In this document: positions 59,404 through 64,000 of the stretch, piece by piece
How the letters are laid out: each line of letters starts with the position of its first letter
How positions within the stretch are numbered: position 1 is the stretch's first letter
Position numbers and translations under genes: made by a program
Notes under the pieces: model-generated
Databases searched by the model: none
What the model saw: the letters and a program-made list of their open reading frames with translations, nothing else
What the model was told of the DNA's origin: nothing
NCBI GenBank assembly: GCA_002682825.1
Contig: NOKP01000001.1
Location: 1,328,464-1,392,463, forward strand
DNA: 64,000 bases
Direction of reading: 5' to 3'
DNA from: Neonectria sp. B-13
Taxonomy: Eukaryota > Ascomycota > Sordariomycetes > Hypocreales > Nectriaceae

Positions 59404-60341
59404 ATGGAGACGTGCTCCCCGACCAAGCGACGCGCCCTGGCCCCGCTGGATTCCAACGCGCTCGCCTCCCCCAAGACGCTCTTCAAGGATGGTAAATCCC
59501 TGGGAGGTCCTCTCGGGAGTCCCACGAAGCGTGCCGGAGACGTGCGGAAGCGGATGTTCGAGGTGGACGGCGCCGTGAGCCCCGTTGGGAAGAAGGCGTG
59601 TCTGGGACGTGACGAGGTACGTTTAAACAGTTGGATGCGCGGTGGGAGCTCGCCCACCACAGCATTCCCACTCGGTCCCATTGGGGAGTCGATCAGTACT
59701 GACTTATCTTACAGGACGCGTCGTCGAGGAGTCACAGCCCCGACACAAGCTCGCTGTTCGACACGTCCGCCAACGACGCATCGTGGGCAACCACCGCCAC
59801 CGAGCCCGACGCCGCCGCTCCCCTAGCAGCCGCCGCTCTCCGGCAGATCCCGTTTACGCGGCCGCGCGCCCTGACGCGGGAGCAAGCAAGAGAGGTACGC
59901 TGTCTCTCCCTCGTCCCCAATGCCTTCCGTTCCACGGAGCGTGTGCACTTCTCCCATAGCTGAAGCTAACTCCAACGACAGAAAGCAGAGATCCTCCGCC
60001 TGCGTCTCAGCCTCGGCCTCTACAAGGTCCGCACCGGCCAGACAACCGTGCCTCTGGCCGATCTCCAGCGCCGCCCGATGCCCCGCCCGACCCCGCGCGT
60101 CGTCGTGCAGAGCCCGGAGCCTTCGTCCGACGCCACCCAGTCCGACCCTCAACAACGGCCAGAGCCGGAGCAGGAGCAGGACGACCAGCAGCCGCCTTCC
60201 GAAGAGGACGACGCCAGCAACAGCGACTCTCACATCCCGGATACGCCCCCGCACGTGGATACGTCTGCACCGCGTCCCCCCGTGGTGCGGGGCGGTGCAA
60301 CGAGTGGACTGTTGAGTCTGGCGCGGAGCGAGTCTAGTTGA
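59404..60341 (+). CDS. Whi5/Nrm1-family G1/S transcriptional repressor-like protein
   Basis: Probable cell-cycle repressor acting on SBF/MBF-type factors in the nucleus and controlled by CDK phosphorylation. Exons 59404-59616, 59715-59894 and 59982-60341 give 250 residues. The N-terminus (METCSPTKRRALAPLD) is rich in SP and TP sites followed by basic residues: SPTK occurs at 5-8 and again in GSPTKR, and both match the S/T-P-x-K CDK consensus. The Whi5-family motif (AEILRLRLSLGLYKVRTGQ) is at about 133-151, at the start of exon 3, and spans the helix of the GTB-type motif. The C-terminal third is acidic and Pro-rich. Apart from the motif the protein is disordered, which is normal for the family. 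It lacks anything that would separate Whi5 from Nrm1, so I give no symbol. Confidence 0.75.
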
Positions 60342-60801
60342 TACCCAGGAGTGCAAAGCAAGAGGGAAAGACGAGGGACCTTGGGACTTGTATATATATA
60401 ACATCCATCTCACGAGACACAGCATGCAAAGGCGGGGTGGAGTGTTTTGCTTTTTTTTCGGTTCTTCTCAAGCATGGGCATCAAGCATCACATGTTATCT
60501 GGGCGGAGGTCTTATCAGGACCGCATGGCGTTGCAGGAGGTTTCAGACAGGATAGAGTCGGTTGACATATCTGTTGGCATCATGGGTTAGGTTTTTGAAC
60601 TAAACATCATTGGATTTTTATCATAGGTCTCATCTCATTTGCGTGGGTTGGACCGTTTGGACTATACAGTCAGTACCGATTCCAAACACGGCTCGTCCGT
60701 CACATCATTCCACACCACCTTCAACTCAAACTGTAAACTCAACTCCAGCTCCAGCTCCAGCTCCAACTGCAGATCCTACCCCAACTCTTGCCTCGCTATA
60801 A
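60342..60801. other. Convergent 3' region
   Basis: 460 bp between the ends of the Whi5-like gene (plus) and the aminopeptidase gene (minus). It holds both 3' UTRs. A short AGCTCC array lies at about 60744-60767. A TATATATATA run at 60391-60400 lies some 50 bp past the Whi5-like stop. Confidence 0.5.
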
Positions 60802-62573
60802 TCAGTCAATCAGGATCTTGGGCTCCAGCGTTCCGTATTGCTCAAAGAAGTGCTTAAACAGCCGGATTCCATAGCCAACATCGGCGGTACCGCCCGTCTC
60901 ACGGATGCTGTGCATACTGAGCTGAGGGTTGCCCAGGTCAAGCGTGCGCATGCCGAGCTTGGCAGCAAGCCCTGGTCCAATGGTGCTGCCGCAGGGCGAG
61001 TCATTGCGGACGACAAAGAGCTGCAGGGGCACGCCGGCCGAGCGGGCACATTCCTGCAGGAGCACGATACCGGGCGAATTGGTGGCGTATCGCTGGTTGG
61101 CATTGATCTTGATGACTGTGCCAGCATTCATGGTGGGCTGGTGAGATGACTCGTACTTGCCAGAGTAGTTGGGGTGTACAGAGTGTGCCATGTCGGCCGA
61201 AACGAGGAACGACCGCGACAGTGTCTGCTCGTACGCGGTAGCGTCCTCGCCATCGTGGTGGATCGCCACGTAGCTCCCGTCGCTGGCAGCATCTCGGTTC
61301 CCGGGGAGGACTGACAGACGGCGCAGCACAGATGGCAACAAGTTGGAGTTAGCACCCTGAGCCGAGGTGGAACCAATCTCCTCGTGGTCGAAACAGACCG
61401 TCAAGCGGATGCAGTTGTCGTCATCCAGGGCGTTTTCGTCCTCGACGGAGGTGATGAGGCCCTCGACAGAACAATACGTCATGCCGAGGTTGTCAAGGCG
61501 CGGAGAGAAGATGAACTCGTCGTTGATGCCACCAATGCACGACTTCTGGGTATCGTAGAGGACCAGCTCAAAGTCAACCACCGAGGAGACGTCGACACCG
61601 GCCTCGGAGGCGATGACGTCGAGGATGTGGGGGTGATGTCGTTCGGTCATGGCTTGAAGGGGCTTGAAGTCCTCCTCCTCCTTATTCCCCTCCTTATTGT
61701 CGGCCTTCTCCTCCAACTTGGCACCCTTGTTCAACTCCGCTGTTGCAAGCCCTGCAATGGGGAACAGTTCCGTCTCCTTGTTGGGGTCGAAGCTGGTTTG
61801 TCGGTCGAGGTGGATCGCCAGGGTCGGGATTCGCAGCAGAGGCTTCTCGACTTTGATGAGCTTCTGGACAAAGTTTTCGCCCTCCTTGACCAGAACGCGA
61901 CCAGCAATGCTGAGGTCTCGATCGAACCACGAGTGCCAGATGCCGCCGCCGTAGGTCTCGACGCCGACCTGCAGGAAGCCGACGTTGCTCTTCTTGGACA
62001 CGGGCTTGATACGCAGACAGGGAGAGTCGGTGTGGGCGCCAACAATGGCGACAGGGTTACCGGGGCGCCACTTGCGGCCGATGGTAAAAGCCACGATGGT
62101 TGAGGCGTTGCGGGTGAGGTAGTACTTGCCGCCGGGGCGGAGGGCCGAGGCCCATGAGTCCCGCTCGCGGATGAGGGTGAAGCCGGCCTTTTCGAAACGT
62201 TCGGACGCAGATCGGACGGCGTGGTAGGCTAGAACAGGGCTGGGTCAGTGAGACTGCGACGGCGGAATCTAGGGGGACCGCCGAAGGGCCGCTGAAGGGA
62301 GGACGAACGAGTGGGGGATGCGTTCACGAAGTCGACAAAGTCGACAGCTTCCTGAGGAGGAGCCATTGCGGGGGCGGATGTCGAGAAGGAGGCGACAAAG
62401 GCGACCGGGCGACAGGGCGTAGCTGCTGTAATTGCGATCCTGGACTGTCTGAGGATGCGGGCTGGAGGGCGGGAGGACACGAGCATCTGGTGGAGGAGCG
62501 GAGATGGGGGGGGAAGAAGCGGTAGAAGTAGCGGAGGCGAATGAGGAAGCTCGTGGTTGAGGGTTGCAGTCAT
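60802..62573 (-). CDS. Aspartyl aminopeptidase (M18 family)
   Basis: Dinuclear zinc peptidase that removes N-terminal Asp or Glu from peptides; the yeast relative is Ape4. Exons on the minus strand: 62309-62573 and 60802-62228. Three in-frame ATGs are possible: 62573 (563 residues), 62486 (534) and 62366 (494). The last gives the normal cytosolic length and starts MAPPQEAVDFVDFVN. The second adds about 40 Arg-rich residues (MLVSSRPPARILRQSR) that look like a mitochondrial presequence. In the 494-residue numbering the metal and catalytic motifs are H85 (GAHTDSP), D245 (RLDNLGM), E292/E293 (FDHEEIGS) and H348 (DMAHSVHPNYSGKYE), with a last His in SMHSIRE. An acidic-basic insert (LEEKADNKEGNKEEEDF) lies near 190. 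The intron has a GTTCGT donor and a CACTGAC branch site. Confidence 0.93.
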
Positions 62574-63428
62574 GTGGTTGGTCGTGGAGGTTTAAAGCTC
62601 CGACACAGGTACGTACCTCGTTAATCATCCTGAGAATGTGGGGTTGGCTTATCGCTAGTCCGAGGGGGATAAAAAGGTTGTACAGTATGTCAGTCAGTCA
62701 CCAACATGATCACAATCTAGCAAATTGAGTAAGGCAGGTATTTTGCTACATAATTTAATGTGCGATGGGAAGTTAAGGAGACGGGTAGCGGTTGACAGCC
62801 ATACAATGAATAACAACGCTTTCTGATTATTGACGGCTGTAGGAAGTGCACATCGACACCAACGAAATCCGGCTTGTTTGATTGGCTATAGTTGCCTATT
62901 GCGGCAATTCCTAATCGGCATGCCCTGGCCCCTTGGGCGTACTAAGAACTTCATTCCGCTATGGAGACTTTTGATTTCCCTGTGGCGACTGATTAGCATA
63001 GCTGCCACTACAGTTGCGCTCAGTCTTGCAATGTCTCCAAAATCCCTTACTTCAAGTCATCTTCAATGAGCACGAGGCGGGGGCAAGGTAGAAACCAGAG
63101 TCACAAGATTGGAGCGCAATGTCAAACTGATTTTCTGTAAAATTTCAAAAGTAATATCCAAACTGCTTGTCTAGTCCCTAAATGTAACATTTCCTTGGCC
63201 AAATTTTGTAGCCATTCTGGATATCTATTATCCTCATCCTCGATGCTCGATGCTCGAAACCATCCGTTTAAACCAAAGCGTCCCACAAAAGAAATCAAAG
63301 AAAGAGAACCGTTTGAAGTCGCTCAAGACAAAGAAAAGTGTTCACACCTGTCCATCTCATTCCATGGACACCAACCCCCCAGGCAGTTTTGCCTTTGTAT
63401 GTTGAACCCCTCGCCTTGTGGAAAGCGT
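62574..63428. other. Gap between aminopeptidase and RTA1-like gene
   Basis: About 0.85 kb with no recognised gene. It should hold the promoter of the minus-strand aminopeptidase gene and the 3' UTR of the minus-strand RTA1-like gene. It is AT-rich from 62650 to 63250. Confidence 0.5.
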
Positions 63429-64000
63429 CTAGTTGCTCAGGTCGGTCATGTTGACACCCTTCTCGCTGTCGGAGGAAGAAAGCCTGTTGCCCTTGTTGAA
63501 GACGAGGCCGGGGTGGCCGAAGCAGAGAGAACCGCAGGCGAGAACGATGACGATGCCCTCGAGGAGGATGAAGGGGATCTCCTCCTGGATGAGGGTGCCA
63601 TCGTAACCGTCCTGGAGCTCGACAACACGGAAGACACATCGGACGAGGATGAGGATGATGGCGACAGTGATACCACCGAAGAAGGCCTTGAGGCGCCAGT
63701 CAAAGGCAATGGCACGGCCAGAGCGTAGGTAGCGGATCATGTAGTCGGCAAAGCAGCCGATAAAGGCGGTGATGACGACAACCTGGAGGATCAGACCGGC
63801 CATGGAGATGTCGACACCAAGGTCACCGCTGCCGCCAGTAGACATGGCACCACCGGCTGCCTGGAGGATGAGGCAGACGATATCGAAGGGGATGAAGATC
63901 CAGATGAAGAGCGCAGGCTTGAAGCGGGACACCTCAGGCGCGAAGAAGTTGATGGCCTTGGAAAGAGTGACGTAGATGGAGGCAGAGTAGAAGACGGGAG
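63429..64000 (-). CDS. RTA1-like lipid-translocating exporter family protein (partial)
   Basis: C-terminal part of a seven-helix membrane protein of the fungal RTA1/RTM1/RSB1 family, some members of which move sphingoid bases or give resistance to toxic lipids. About 190 codons are visible; the start lies beyond the window end. Four hydrophobic helices are seen: LFIWIFIPFDIVCLILQ, MAGLILQVVVITAFIGCFA, FFGGITVAIILILVRCVFR and FILLEGIVIVLACGSLCFG. The family signature is present: VRCVFRVVELQDGYDGTL followed by EIPFILLEG. The C-terminal tail is short, charged and Ser-rich. The frame is intact and the segment has no intron. Which lipid it moves cannot be told. Confidence 0.9.
   Translation of the reverse strand, partial: PVFYSASIYVTLSKAINFFAPEVSRFKPALFIWIFIPFDIVCLILQAAGGAMSTGGSGDLGVDISMAGLILQVVVITAFIGCFADYMIRYLRSGRAIAFDWRLKAFFGGITVAIILILVRCVFRVVELQDGYDGTLIQEEIPFILLEGIVIVLACGSLCFGHPGLVFNKGNRLSSSDSEKGVNMTDLSN

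Overview
The window is nuclear DNA of a filamentous ascomycete, most likely a sordariomycete and perhaps hypocrealean. Genes carry short introns (about 46-170 nt) with GTRNGT donors and CTRAY branch sites. The proteins are typical of this group: a NACHT receptor with C2H2 fingers, a MED15/Gal11 subunit, a Whi5-type G1/S repressor and an RTA1 membrane protein. The species cannot be fixed by eye. I rebuilt exon structures by hand, and every reported multi-exon CDS sums to a multiple of three.

Layout. 1-1.5 kb: a 114-bp fragment of MED15-like coding sequence. 1.5-5.1 kb (-): a NACHT NLR-like receptor ending in two C2H2 fingers and a glutamine-rich tail. 5.5-9.4 kb (+): a SNF2/HLTF-like ATPase, head-to-head with the receptor. 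9.4-13.9 kb: no protein gene, but three tRNA-Cys genes, one of which is interrupted by a 53-nt insert that looks like a spliceosomal intron. 13.9-14.7 kb (+): mitochondrial ATP synthase delta subunit. 15.0-18.0 kb (+): a zinc-ribbon protein broken by a stop codon and a frameshift. 20.5-21.6 kb (-): an SMP-30/gluconolactonase enzyme. 21.6-31.2 kb: no recognisable gene. 31.6-33.3 kb (+): a bZIP factor. 36.4-38.0 kb (+): an aldehyde dehydrogenase. 38.6-40.5 kb (+): SEC12. 40.5-52.8 kb: a second long gap. 52.8-57.7 kb (+): MED15. 59.4-60.3 kb (+): a Whi5-like protein. 60.8-62.6 kb (-): aspartyl aminopeptidase. 63.4 kb to the end (-): a partial RTA1-like protein.

Most genes are unlinked housekeeping or regulatory genes: respiration (ATP16), ER export (SEC12), transcription (MED15, bZIP), cell cycle (Whi5-like) and peptide turnover. 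The accessory part is the left end. The two most notable observations are there: a tRNA-Cys gene whose insert, cut exactly at spliceosomal-type borders, restores the sequence of its two sister copies; and a piece of MED15 coding sequence just beyond a receptor whose own tail resembles MED15.
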